Source: Devosia naphthalenivorans
GTDB taxonomy: Bacteria > Pseudomonadota > Alphaproteobacteria > Rhizobiales > Devosiaceae
Length of the DNA stretch: 64,000 nucleotides
Direction: 5' to 3'
Assembly: GCF_003056355.1 (NCBI RefSeq)
Contig: NZ_PYVW01000008.1
Location: 103,589 to 167,588, forward strand
Shown here piece after piece: positions 54,560 to 63,475 of the stretch (positions are counted from its first letter, which is position 1; every line of letters begins with the position of its first letter). Made by a program: the position numbers and the translations under genes. The notes under the pieces were generated by a model. The model was given only the letters and a program-made list of their open reading frames with translations, did not search any database and was not told the DNA's origin.

Positions 54560-55468
54560 ATGACCGCGATCCGTACCGCTCTGCTGGCCGGCGTTGCCAG
54601 TTTCGCTCTCATCACAGGCGCCGTCGCCCAGGACAACGTCCTGCGCATCGGTCTGCTCGGAGGCGAAAACGAAGCCGACCGCCTGCGTGACAACCAGTGC
54701 CTTGTCGACCTCATGAAGTCTGAACTTGGCTTCTCTGACGTTCAGCTGTTCCCCGCCGCCGATTACAACGGCGTCATCCAAGGATTGTTGGGCGGTACCC
54801 TCGACTATGCCGAACTGGGCGCTTCCGCCTATGCCGCGGTATACCTCCAGGATCCAGAAGCTGTGGAGCCAATCCTCACCACCGAACAGACGGACGGCGC
54901 CACCGGCTACTACTCGATTATGTTGGCCCGCAAGGACTCTGGCATCACCTCGCTGGAGGACATGAAGGACAAGAAGCTCGGATTTGCAGATCCGGACTCA
55001 ACTTCCGGCTACCTGATCCCCGTCGTCGCCCTCCCTAACGACCTCGGCATGCCGGTGGAGGAATACTTCTCTGAGACAGGTTTCGGTGGCGGCCATGAGA
55101 ACCTTGTTCTCGCCGTCCTTGACGAGCAGTTCGACGCCGGCGTGACCTGGGGTTCGGGTGTCGGTGATTTCTCCGAGGGCTACACCTCCGGCAACATCCG
55201 CTCCATGGTCGACAAGGGCATGCTGGACATGGAAGACGTCGTGGAGATCTGGAAGTCCCCGCTGATCCCCAACGGCCCGATCGTCGTTCGCTCTGGCCTC
55301 GACCAGGAAACCAAGGACAATATCGAGTCCTTCCTCAAGGCCCTTCCGGAAACCAATTACGACTGCTTCCGTGCCGCTCAGGCTGGCGACTACAACGGCT
55401 ACGTCGAAGTGGACTCCGAATTCTACAAACCAGTGATCGACGCACGCAAGGCGACAATCGGCGGCTAA
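54560..55468 (+). CDS. phnD: Phosphonate ABC transporter substrate-binding protein
   Basis: A 302-residue periplasmic receptor. AAAGGAGA precedes the ATG and a signal peptide follows (MTAIRTALLAGVASFALITG). Family features are GLLGGENEADRLRDN, YNGVIQGLLGGTLDYAELGA, KLGFADPDSTSGYLIP and DEQFDAGVTWGSGVG, of the PhnD/phosphonate-phosphite type. Ligand could be phosphonate, phosphite or phosphate ester. Confidence 0.93.
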   Translation: MTAIRTALLAGVASFALITGAVAQDNVLRIGLLGGENEADRLRDNQCLVDLMKSELGFSDVQLFPAADYNGVIQGLLGGTLDYAELGASAYAAVYLQDPEAVEPILTTEQTDGATGYYSIMLARKDSGITSLEDMKDKKLGFADPDSTSGYLIPVVALPNDLGMPVEEYFSETGFGGGHENLVLAVLDEQFDAGVTWGSGVGDFSEGYTSGNIRSMVDKGMLDMEDVVEIWKSPLIPNGPIVVRSGLDQETKDNIESFLKALPETNYDCFRAAQAGDYNGYVEVDSEFYKPVIDARKATIGG

Positions 55469-55526
55469 GCCAAATGGCGGCCGGTTCCCTCCTAGGGGCC
55501 GGCCGCTGTCCCTGATGGAGATGATC

Positions 55527-56495
55527 ATGGCAGACATTACGAACGACGGCCGCGAACTCAGTGCGGCCACTGCCGCGATACACCGCCACTACCGCCAATT
55601 GTTGGCCACCAAGCGACTGTATTCTGCCCTGGCGGTTGCCGGCATCGCCATAGTGCTGGTCCTGGCCCTGATCTTCGCCAACGACGCGAGCTCGGGAAAA
55701 TTCGTCGATCGCATTCCTTATCTTTTCGACTTTATCAAGAACTTCGTTCCGGACGATCCGTTCGAGATCATCCGCGCCATGTTCGACCTCCCCTCCCCCT
55801 ATGCGGATGGCTCCTTCAAGTACGACTACGAGGTTGGGCGGCACTACCTGTTCGGCACCGGCCTCTATGTCCCGGAATACTTCTTCGAGATGCTGGTGAC
55901 GCTGAACATCGCCTTCATGTCCACACTGATAGGCGGTTTGTTCGCGTTTCTGCTGTGCTTCGTCGCCGCATCAAACTTGGGTGTCGCCGCTCCCGTGCGC
56001 TGGATTGTTCGCCGCATCCTTGAACTGATGCGCGCCTTTCCTGAGATCGTTCTGGCCGGCATGCTCGCTGCGGTGCTGTCCCTAGGACCGATCGCTGCAA
56101 TCTTCGCAGTCTCGGTCCATACCGTTGGCGCTTTGGGAAAGATGTTTTTTGAAGTCGTCGAGAACGCCGACATGAAGCCCGATGACGGTTTGCGGGCGGT
56201 CGGCGCCAACTGGTTCGAGCGGGTGCGGTTTGCCATTGTGCCGCAAGTCATGCCCAACTTCGTGTCGTATTTCCTTCTGCGGACGGAAATCAACGTTCGT
56301 GCATCCACCATCATAGGTGCCGTGGGCGGTGGCGGCATCGGCGAGGTCTTCCGCCAGTCCATCGGCCGCGACCATGCGGCAAAGACCTATGCCATCGTCA
56401 TCCTCCTGTTCCTGACCATCGTCGCCATCGACCAGCTCTCTGGCTGGCTGCGTCGACGCCTTGTCGGAAACGCCGCCTTCCAGTTCGGAGCTTAG
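55527..56495 (+). CDS. phnE: Phosphonate ABC transporter permease, first subunit
   Basis: A 322-residue permease with about six hydrophobic helices and a periplasmic loop after the first. The BPD_transp core includes ELMRAFPEIVLAGMLAAVL, the EAA-type loop DGLRAVGANWFERVRFAIVP and INVRASTIIGAVGGGGIGEV. GGAG lies 6 bases before the ATG at 55527, better placed than the ATG at 55515. It pairs with the next permease to form a heterodimer. Confidence 0.92.
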   Translation: MADITNDGRELSAATAAIHRHYRQLLATKRLYSALAVAGIAIVLVLALIFANDASSGKFVDRIPYLFDFIKNFVPDDPFEIIRAMFDLPSPYADGSFKYDYEVGRHYLFGTGLYVPEYFFEMLVTLNIAFMSTLIGGLFAFLLCFVAASNLGVAAPVRWIVRRILELMRAFPEIVLAGMLAAVLSLGPIAAIFAVSVHTVGALGKMFFEVVENADMKPDDGLRAVGANWFERVRFAIVPQVMPNFVSYFLLRTEINVRASTIIGAVGGGGIGEVFRQSIGRDHAAKTYAIVILLFLTIVAIDQLSGWLRRRLVGNAAFQFGA

Positions 56496-56504
56496 GAGCC
56501 AACA

Positions 56505-57851
56505 ATGTCCGCAATCGTCCTGACCGCCTCCGACCGGACCCGACTGCGCAGGTCCCACCCTAGCCTTTTTAACCCCGGGATATTCAAGCGCTGGGGTGGA
56601 CTGATGCTGATCGCCGGAGCGCTAGCCTACCTTATCTATGGCTGGGCATTTTTTGATATCGGCCGCACCCTGAGCGATGGAAAATGGGAACGTGCAGGCA
56701 TCTATATGGCTGACTGGATCAGCTGGGAGGCCCAGCCACGCTATCGCTTTCAGCCGGATGGTTCCCTGCAGATCGAGCACCAACGGTTCTCCCCTTTGGG
56801 AGAAAACCCCGACACCGACTGGATGACCACCCTTCCCGATGGCCGGGAAGAAGTGACATTTGGCAGCTCGGCCAATCGCGTGGAGATCGGGACAACGGAC
56901 GTCGTGGCGGTTGTTGACGACGTTCCATATGAGATCGTTTTCGCCAATGAAAACGCAGTCTTGCCCGTCAATGCCCCAGCAGCCTTCAGCGAGAAGAACG
57001 GCAGGGTAACGGTAAGTTTCGGATTTGCGGGCAGCGCGGAAATCCGGTCGACCCAGGTGTTGGTCCGTCGACGTTTCTTTGGTTGGGAGAACTTCGTTTT
57101 CGACACCACCTCGCCCTTCTGGGGCATGAGCCTGCCGGAGCTGTGGTCTACGATTGCATCAGGGCCTCAAATCGAACCCGACCAATCCAACTTGACCCTC
57201 GCCTGGCACGAGTTCCTCACCAATTCGGAGTGGCAGCATGGTGACGTGCTGAACAAACTCCTGCAAACGATAGTCATGGCGTTTGTCGGCACCCTGTTTG
57301 CAGCCACCCTCGCCTTCCCGCTGGCGTTCATCGCAGCTCGGAACGTAACCAATTCCAGGCCCATGAACTGGATCACCAAGCGATTCTTCGACTTCACCCG
57401 TTCGGTGGACATGCTTATCTGGGCGCTGGTGTTCACCCGTGGATTTGGACCTGGGCCGCTAGCGGGTATTGCAGCGATTTTCGTTACCGACACCGGCACG
57501 TTCGGCAAGCTCTACTCAGAAGCAATTGAGAACATAGACGATAAGCAGCGCGAGGGCGTGCGGTCGGTGGGAGCTTCCGCAGCGGATGTCAATCGCTTCG
57601 GTGTCGTACCGCAGATCGCACCCGTGGTTATCAGCCAGACCTTGTACTTCTGGGAAGCAAATATCCGCGGCGCAACCATCATCGGCGCAGTCGGGGCCGG
57701 AGGCATCGGCCTCAAACTGCTCGAGGCCATGCGCACCAACCAGGACTGGGAAAATGTCGCCTATATGGTGCTGTTGATCCTGATAGTCGTCTTCGTATTC
57801 GACAACATATCGAACGCACTCAGGACGCGGCTGATCGGGAAATCGCAATAG
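56505..57851 (+). CDS. phnE: Phosphonate ABC transporter permease, second (long) subunit
   Basis: A 448-residue permease whose C-terminal ~220 residues match PhnE (FDFTRSVDMLIWALVFTRGF, REGVRSVGASAADVNRFGVV, IRGATIIGAVGAGGIGLKLL). Between the first helix and this core lies an additional ~200-residue, likely periplasmic beta-rich region. Long PhnE partners of this kind occur in rhizobial phnCDE1E2 operons. AGGAG precedes the ATG, 9 bp after phnE1. Confidence 0.92.
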   Translation: MSAIVLTASDRTRLRRSHPSLFNPGIFKRWGGLMLIAGALAYLIYGWAFFDIGRTLSDGKWERAGIYMADWISWEAQPRYRFQPDGSLQIEHQRFSPLGENPDTDWMTTLPDGREEVTFGSSANRVEIGTTDVVAVVDDVPYEIVFANENAVLPVNAPAAFSEKNGRVTVSFGFAGSAEIRSTQVLVRRRFFGWENFVFDTTSPFWGMSLPELWSTIASGPQIEPDQSNLTLAWHEFLTNSEWQHGDVLNKLLQTIVMAFVGTLFAATLAFPLAFIAARNVTNSRPMNWITKRFFDFTRSVDMLIWALVFTRGFGPGPLAGIAAIFVTDTGTFGKLYSEAIENIDDKQREGVRSVGASAADVNRFGVVPQIAPVVISQTLYFWEANIRGATIIGAVGAGGIGLKLLEAMRTNQDWENVAYMVLLILIVVFVFDNISNALRTRLIGKSQ

Positions 57852-57899
57852 GGTCCGGCATCTATCAGCAAGTGCTGTGGCGTCGGGGCGCATCGATCC

Positions 57900-58580
57900 C
57901 TATGCCTCGATAACGTAGCCCTTGCCGCGAACTGCTTTGATCGACGGTGCGTTCCCGCCCACCGTTAAGGCTGATTTGAGCCGTTGGACCCGGACATCCA
58001 CCGTTCGAATTCCGGCTTTGGGCGACGAAAAGGCCTCAAGCAGCACTTCCCGCGAGAGAACCTCGCCAGGCTTTCGCACGAGCAGTTCGAGCATGCGGAA
58101 ATCGCTGGGCGTGAGGTGTATCCGATGTCCACGCCTAGTCACGACATGAGTTTCCCGGTCGAGTTCGATGTCCCCTACAACCGATCTTGCCGGGTATGCC
58201 CAAGGGTACCGCTCGCGAAGAAGAGGAGTGAGCCGCTGATTCAGCTCGGACTCCGAGATGGGGAGGCTGATGAGGGCGCTCACTCCAGCGCTCTTCGCCT
58301 GGTCCAGATCTTCATCCGCTACCGATCTGGCGTACATCACGACTGGAAGGAGAACCTTGGCTCTTCCATGGATGATGTCGGCAAGTTCAAGACCGCTGTA
58401 ACCGTATTGATTCCAGTTCGCCAGCACAAGATGCACGGGCTCTGACGACGCAAGGGAATTCACCATGTTCTGTGGCGTCGAAGCCTGCGCAACCTTGAAA
58501 CCGATACCTTCCAGGGAAACGGTCAGCAGGGCAGCCTCGGGGGCACCTGGCTCGACAAGAAGAATAGTAAGCTGCGTCAT
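57900..58580 (-). CDS. PhoB-like regulator with degenerate receiver domain
   Basis: A 226-residue OmpR/PhoB-type protein. The C-terminal winged helix is complete (ELDRETHVVTRRGHRIHLTP, SDFRMLELLVRKPGEVLSRE, VDVRVQRLKSAL, AVRGKGYVIEA). The receiver is not: the phospho-acceptor Asp is Asn55 (LVLANWNQYG where PhoB has LLDWMLPG), the acidic pocket reads VEPG instead of EDE, the Thr position is Tyr83 and the conserved Lys is Leu106. It cannot be phosphorylated in the normal way. It is divergent from pstS2, sharing a Pho-box promoter region, and may regulate phn/pst constitutively or by a ligand. Confidence 0.88.
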   Translation of the reverse strand: MTQLTILLVEPGAPEAALLTVSLEGIGFKVAQASTPQNMVNSLASSEPVHLVLANWNQYGYSGLELADIIHGRAKVLLPVVMYARSVADEDLDQAKSAGVSALISLPISESELNQRLTPLLRERYPWAYPARSVVGDIELDRETHVVTRRGHRIHLTPSDFRMLELLVRKPGEVLSREVLLEAFSSPKAGIRTVDVRVQRLKSALTVGGNAPSIKAVRGKGYVIEA

Positions 58581-58683
58581 TCGTCACCTCAAAGGACACC
58601 GATATTGCATCCTCGTCACGGTTTTATGACAACGCCGAAAATCTACAGTATGTTGATTTGTCCCGCGTTTACAATGGCTTGAG

Positions 58684-58723
58684 CTGTCATATTACCTTCA
58701 TTCGTGCGTTATAGAAGTGTCAC
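58684..58723 (+). promoter_or_regulatory. Pho box upstream of pstS2
   Basis: Four 7-mers lie 11 bp apart: CTGTCAT (58684), CCTTCAT (58695), GCGTTAT (58706) and GTGTCAC (58717), 92-131 bases before pstS2. The same region is upstream of the leftward PhoB-like gene. Confidence 0.75.
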
Positions 58724-58814
58724 ACAACCTAAGTACGGTCCGGACGTCATAGGGCGATCACGGAAAGTTCCGGAAGGTCGACCGTGCTTGAAACGAATTC
58801 CGGAAGGGAAATCC

Positions 58815-59852
58815 ATGAAGACCGCACTTTACGCCAGTGCCGCCGTAATCACGCTCGCTGCGTTGGGCACCACCGCCGCCTTCGCCCAGTCCCGCGACCA
58901 GATCCGCATCGTTGGTTCGTCGACCGTGTTCCCTTACACGCAGGCTGTCTCCGAGCAGTACGCAGCCATGACCGGCGGCGCGGCGCCAGTTGTTGAATCG
59001 ACCGGCACCGGTGGCGGCATGCAGATTTTCTGCGGCGGCGTCGGCCCGGACCATCCTGATATCACTGGCGCTTCGCGTGCCATGAAGCAGTCGGAATTCG
59101 AGCTCTGCCAAACTAACGGCGTCGACTCGGTAACTGAAGTTCTGATCGGCTACGACGGTCTGTCGATCGCCCACTCCCAGCAGGGCCCAGACCTCGACTT
59201 GACCAAGGCGCAGATCTTCCAGGCCCTGGCAGCCCAGGTTGAAGTCGATGGCGAGATCGTCGACAACCCCTACAAGAACTGGTCCGATATCGACGCTTCC
59301 CTGCCGGACGCCGCGATCACTGTGTTCGGCCCTCCTCCAACCTCCGGCACGCGCGACGCCTTCGTCGAACTCGTTATGCTTGAAGGTTGCGCAACCTTCC
59401 CGGCCATTGAGGCTCTTGAAGAAGATGCCAAGGAAGAGACCTGCTCGCGCATGCGCCAGGACGGACCTTTCATTGAAGCCGGTGAGAACGACAACCTGAT
59501 CGTGCAGCGCCTCAATGCTGACTCCAATGCCCTCGGCATCTTCGGCTATTCGTTCCTGTATGAAAACAGCGACACCCTCAAGGCAGTGGCAGTCGAAGGC
59601 GTCCTGCCGTCAACCGAGACCATCGCAGACGGTTCCTATGCCGTATCGCGTCCCCTCTACATCTACGTGAAGAACGCCCATAAGGGCGTGATCCCCGGCC
59701 TCGAGGAATTCGTCACCGAATACGTTTCGGAAGAATCCTTCGGTGAAGGCGGCTACCTCTCCGAGCGCGGCCTGATTCCGCTGAGCACGGAAGAGCGTGA
59801 CGCAACCCGCACCGCAGTTGCCGAATCTACCGCAATGACCGCCGGTAACTAA
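58815..59852 (+). CDS. pstS: Phosphate ABC transporter substrate-binding protein, copy 2
   Basis: A 345-residue phosphate receptor with signal peptide MKTALYASAAVITLAALGTT. The motifs are IVGSSTVFPYTQAV, ESTGTGGGMQIFC, PDITGASRAM and VSRPLYIYVKNAHKGVIPGL. The upstream 20-mer GAATTCCGGAAGGGAAATCC and the signal peptide are nearly shared with pstS1. This copy heads the intact pstS-pstC-pstA-pstB-phoU operon. Confidence 0.96.
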   Translation: MKTALYASAAVITLAALGTTAAFAQSRDQIRIVGSSTVFPYTQAVSEQYAAMTGGAAPVVESTGTGGGMQIFCGGVGPDHPDITGASRAMKQSEFELCQTNGVDSVTEVLIGYDGLSIAHSQQGPDLDLTKAQIFQALAAQVEVDGEIVDNPYKNWSDIDASLPDAAITVFGPPPTSGTRDAFVELVMLEGCATFPAIEALEEDAKEETCSRMRQDGPFIEAGENDNLIVQRLNADSNALGIFGYSFLYENSDTLKAVAVEGVLPSTETIADGSYAVSRPLYIYVKNAHKGVIPGLEEFVTEYVSEESFGEGGYLSERGLIPLSTEERDATRTAVAESTAMTAGN

Positions 59853-59858
59853 GTTCCT

Positions 59859-59888
59859 GGGAGCCGGCCCGCCGGCTCCCTTTCCTTT
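59859..59888 (+). terminator. Hairpin between pstS2 and pstC2
   Basis: The perfect 9-bp stem GGGAGCCGG / CCGGCTCCC has a 4-base loop, then TTTCCTTTT. It resembles the hairpin after pstS1 and should reduce transcription of pstC-phoU relative to pstS. Confidence 0.78.
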
Positions 59889-59910
59889 TCTGTCTCTGCT
59901 GGAGGCTTCC

Positions 59911-61290
59911 TTGGTCGGCTACCTGCTCCTTGCCATCGTGGTATTCGCCCTTGTGGCCTTCTGGGTCGGCCGATCGGCCGGCGATCGGTTCGTCACCGCC
60001 GGCGGCGCATCCGTACACTCCTTGCCTGGCTATCATGGCGCCTTTGTCGCCGTTTGGGTCGGCATTCCCGCACTTGTATTGCTGCTGCTCTGGATCATGG
60101 CCCAAGGTCCGGTGATCGACGGCCTCCTGCTCGGCACGCTCCCTGCCACGCTGCTCGATGGCGCCAGCAATGCCGATCGCAGCCTGCTTCTCTCCGAGAT
60201 CAAGAATGTTGCCGCAGGGCGCATTTTCGCCGAACCCACTCCTGAGATCGCTGCGGCAGCCCAGTCCTTGCTACGCTGGCAGCAGATCGCCGACTGGCTG
60301 ATGGTGGTCGTCGTCATCGCCGTAATGCTGCTGGCCATGTTCTTCGCCTACTCGCGCCTCGCTCCGCGATTCCGGGCCCGTCACGGCGTCGAGCGTTTCA
60401 CCACCTTCATCATGATCGCCTGCTCAGTGGCCGCTATCCTGACCACCATGGGTATCATCGCCTCGCTGGTCTACGAATCCATCGAGTTCTTCTCCATGGT
60501 ACCAGTGCACGAGTTCCTATTCGGCCTTCGCTGGGAGCCGCAGATCGCCATCCGTGCCGACCAAGTCGCTGGGAACGGGGCATTCGGCGCAGTGCCGGTG
60601 TTTCTGGGCACGATCGTCATCGCCACCATCGCGATGCTGGTTGCTACCCCCATTGGGCTGTTCACAGCCATCTATCTTACCGAATACGCCAATGACCGCG
60701 TGCGCAATATTGTCAAGCCGATCATGGAGATCCTCGCTGGCGTGCCCACAGTTGTGTATGGCTTCTTTGCCGTGCTCACCGTGGCGCCAGCTATCCGTAG
60801 CGCGGGCAGCCTGATGGGCCTAGCTACTTCGCCTAACAGCGCCCTTGCTGCCGGCGGCGTGATGGGCATCATGATCATCCCTTTCATTTCCTCGCTGGCT
60901 GACGACGCCATCCGTTCCGTCCCGCGTTCGCTGCGTGATGGCTCCATGGCGATGGGCGCCACTCGAGCCGAGACCATGACCAAGGTGCTGTTGCCCGCCG
61001 CTCTGCCGGGTATCATGGGCGGCATCCTGCTGGCTCTGAGCCGTGCCATCGGCGAAACCATGATCGTCGTTATGGCCGCGGGCCTGATCGCCACGCTCAA
61101 CATCAACCCGTTAGACTCGGTAACCACCGTAACCGTGCAGATCGTTACCCTGCTGATCGGCGATACGGCCTTCGACAATCCTAAAACTCTGGCCGCCTTC
61201 GCCCTGGGCCTGGTGCTCTTCCTGGTCACACTGGGGCTCAACGTCATCGCCCTGACCATCGTCCGCCGTTACCGCGAACAGTACGACTGA
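59911..61290 (+). CDS. pstC: Phosphate ABC transporter permease PstC, TTG start
   Basis: A 459-residue permease. The start is TTG at 59911, with GGAGG 5 bases before it. After an N-terminal helix and a periplasmic stretch of ~100 residues, the PstC core includes LVYESIEFFSMVPVHEFLFG, GTIVIATIAMLVATPIGLFT, PIMEILAGVPTVVYGFFAV and ALSRAIGETMIVVMAAG. It is longer than E. coli PstC (319) because of the N-terminal extension, which the truncated PstC1 shares. Confidence 0.94.
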   Translation: MVGYLLLAIVVFALVAFWVGRSAGDRFVTAGGASVHSLPGYHGAFVAVWVGIPALVLLLLWIMAQGPVIDGLLLGTLPATLLDGASNADRSLLLSEIKNVAAGRIFAEPTPEIAAAAQSLLRWQQIADWLMVVVVIAVMLLAMFFAYSRLAPRFRARHGVERFTTFIMIACSVAAILTTMGIIASLVYESIEFFSMVPVHEFLFGLRWEPQIAIRADQVAGNGAFGAVPVFLGTIVIATIAMLVATPIGLFTAIYLTEYANDRVRNIVKPIMEILAGVPTVVYGFFAVLTVAPAIRSAGSLMGLATSPNSALAAGGVMGIMIIPFISSLADDAIRSVPRSLRDGSMAMGATRAETMTKVLLPAALPGIMGGILLALSRAIGETMIVVMAAGLIATLNINPLDSVTTVTVQIVTLLIGDTAFDNPKTLAAFALGLVLFLVTLGLNVIALTIVRRYREQYD

Positions 61291-61297
61291 GACCATC

Positions 61298-62578
61298 ATG
61301 TCCGAAGCAACCGTGTCGACTCGCCCCATCAGCCAAGATCGCATCCGTCTGCGCAATCGGCGCAATGCTGCGGATTTCCGCCTGCGGGCCTATGGCATCG
61401 CCGCCATCGGCACCGCCATCGGACTGCTGGCCATCCTGCTCTTCACCCTGGTGATTGGCGGCTACTCAGCATTCGTGCAAACCCATATCCGCGTCGACTT
61501 CCCCATCGCAGCGGAAAACGTCGATCCTGCCAATCCGGCCGAAGGCAATTGGCGAGCGGTGGTCAGCGATGCCATGGCGACCCTGCTGCCGGGCTCCCAG
61601 AGCCCCGCCGAAACACGCCAGATCGCCCAGATTCTCACCAGCAATACTCAGTTCTTCGTGCGCAATGCGGTCCTGGCCAATCCGGACGTCATAGGCGGCA
61701 CACTTACGCTCGACGTTCCGGCGGCCGACATCTTCGACCAGCTAAACAAGGGCAACATCAGCCGCGACACGCCCGAGGCGAACCGTCGCGTCTCCGATCA
61801 GCAAATTGGCTGGTTCGACACCCTGGTCGAACAGGGTCGCATTTCAACGCCTTTCAACTGGGGCCTGTTCTTCAACGCGGACAGCCGCTTCCCCGAAATC
61901 GCCGGACTTGCCGGCGCCATCACGGGCTCCTTTTACGCCCTCCTGGTCTGCTTCGTCATCAGCTTCCCGGTCGGCATAGCCGCGGCGATTTATCTCGAAG
62001 AATTCGCCCCCAAGAATCGCTGGACGGACATCATTGAGGTCAACATCAATAACCTGGCGGCGGTGCCCTCTATCGTCTTCGGCCTGTTGGGTTTGGCGGT
62101 GTTCCTGCAGATCTTCGGGCTTCCGCGCTCGGCGCCACTTGTAGGCGGCCTTGTTCTGGCACTGATGACCCTGCCTACAATCATCATCGTCACTCGCAAC
62201 GCTCTCAAAGCAGTACCCCCCTCCATCCGGGAGGCTGGCTATGGCATGGGCGCATCTCCCCAGCAGGTCATCTGGCATCATGTGCTGCCGCTCTCGCTTC
62301 CGGGCATCCTGACCGGCACCATCATCGGTCTCGCCCAGGCCTTGGGCGAAACTGCCCCACTGCTGCTTATCGGCATGAATGCCTTCATCACCAGCCCTCC
62401 CGGGGGCGTCATGGAAGCTTCAACTGCTCTGCCGACACAGATTTACATCTGGGCCGACAGCCCAGAACGTGGCTTCGTCTCCCGGACCTCTGCCGGCATT
62501 TTGGTGCTGCTTGGCTTCCTGCTCCTGATGAATGCCATCGCCATATTCCTGCGCCAGCGCCTTGAGCGGCGCTGGTAG
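61298..62578 (+). CDS. pstA: Phosphate ABC transporter permease PstA
   Basis: A 426-residue permease starting 8 bases after pstC2. One N-terminal helix is followed by a periplasmic region of ~170 residues, then the PstA core ([49 protein letters not shown] loop [20 protein letters not shown]). The extra periplasmic part is again longer than in enteric PstA. Confidence 0.94.
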   Translation: MSEATVSTRPISQDRIRLRNRRNAADFRLRAYGIAAIGTAIGLLAILLFTLVIGGYSAFVQTHIRVDFPIAAENVDPANPAEGNWRAVVSDAMATLLPGSQSPAETRQIAQILTSNTQFFVRNAVLANPDVIGGTLTLDVPAADIFDQLNKGNISRDTPEANRRVSDQQIGWFDTLVEQGRISTPFNWGLFFNADSRFPEIAGLAGAITGSFYALLVCFVISFPVGIAAAIYLEEFAPKNRWTDIIEVNINNLAAVPSIVFGLLGLAVFLQIFGLPRSAPLVGGLVLALMTLPTIIIVTRNALKAVPPSIREAGYGMGASPQQVIWHHVLPLSLPGILTGTIIGLAQALGETAPLLLIGMNAFITSPPGGVMEASTALPTQIYIWADSPERGFVSRTSAGILVLLGFLLLMNAIAIFLRQRLERRW

Positions 62579-62621
62579 GCCGCGGTCACCCGCAACCCCG
62601 AGCTTAGAAGGAACGTCGAAA

Positions 62622-63458
62622 ATGGATATGGTCGCCGGCAAGGTAAAGATGACCCAGCAATCAGTGAACACCGCAATGGACCCGTCCGACATGCTTGAAC
62701 GCCCCATTCGCTTGACCGCCCGCGACGTCACCGTCCACTATGGTGCCAAGCAGGCTCTGCACGGGATCTCCATCGACATCCCTGACCGCGCCGTCACCTC
62801 GTTCATCGGGCCCTCGGGCTGCGGCAAGTCGACCTTCCTGCGCTGCATCAATCGCATGAACGACACCATCGAAGGCGCCAAGGTCGGCGGCACGATCAAG
62901 CTGGATGGCGAAGACGTTTACGATCCCAATCTGGACGTCGTGGAACTCCGTGCCCGCATCGGCATGGTCTTCCAGAAGCCGAACCCCTTCCCCAAGTCGA
63001 TCTACGAAAACGTCGCCTATGGTCCGCGCATCCATGGCCTGGCTCGCGGCAAGACCGATCTCGATGAGATCGTCGTCTCGTCGCTCCGCAAGGCAGGCCT
63101 TTTCGAAGAGGTCAAGGACCGGCTGAACGAACCCGGCACCGGCCTCTCCGGCGGCCAGCAGCAGCGTCTCTGCATTGCCCGCGCCATCGCTGTTGGCCCT
63201 GAGGTCATCCTGATGGACGAGCCCTGCTCCGCCCTCGACCCGATCGCTACCGCCATCATCGAGGAGCTGATCGACGAGCTGCGCGAGAACTACACCATAG
63301 TGATCGTCACCCACTCCATGCAGCAGGCGGCCCGCGTGTCGCAAAGGACCGCCTTCTTCCACCTGGGCAACCTGATCGAGGAAGGTGTCACCGAAGACAT
63401 CTTCACCAACCCGGTCAACAAGCAGACCCAGGACTACATCATGGGCCGCATCGGCTAA
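62622..63458 (+). CDS. pstB: Phosphate ABC transporter ATP-binding protein
   Basis: A 278-residue ATPase. Walker A is GPSGCGKST with [10 protein letters not shown], then [19 protein letters not shown], the PstB-specific stretch. The signature is LSGGQQQR, Walker [14 protein letters not shown], and the switch is [17 protein letters not shown] lies 9 bases before the ATG at 62622; the frame extends upstream into pstA and that part is not PstB-like. Confidence 0.96.
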   Translation: MDMVAGKVKMTQQSVNTAMDPSDMLERPIRLTARDVTVHYGAKQALHGISIDIPDRAVTSFIGPSGCGKSTFLRCINRMNDTIEGAKVGGTIKLDGEDVYDPNLDVVELRARIGMVFQKPNPFPKSIYENVAYGPRIHGLARGKTDLDEIVVSSLRKAGLFEEVKDRLNEPGTGLSGGQQQRLCIARAIAVGPEVILMDEPCSALDPIATAIIEELIDELRENYTIVIVTHSMQQAARVSQRTAFFHLGNLIEEGVTEDIFTNPVNKQTQDYIMGRIG

Positions 63459-63475
63459 GGCGAGGAAGTATCACA

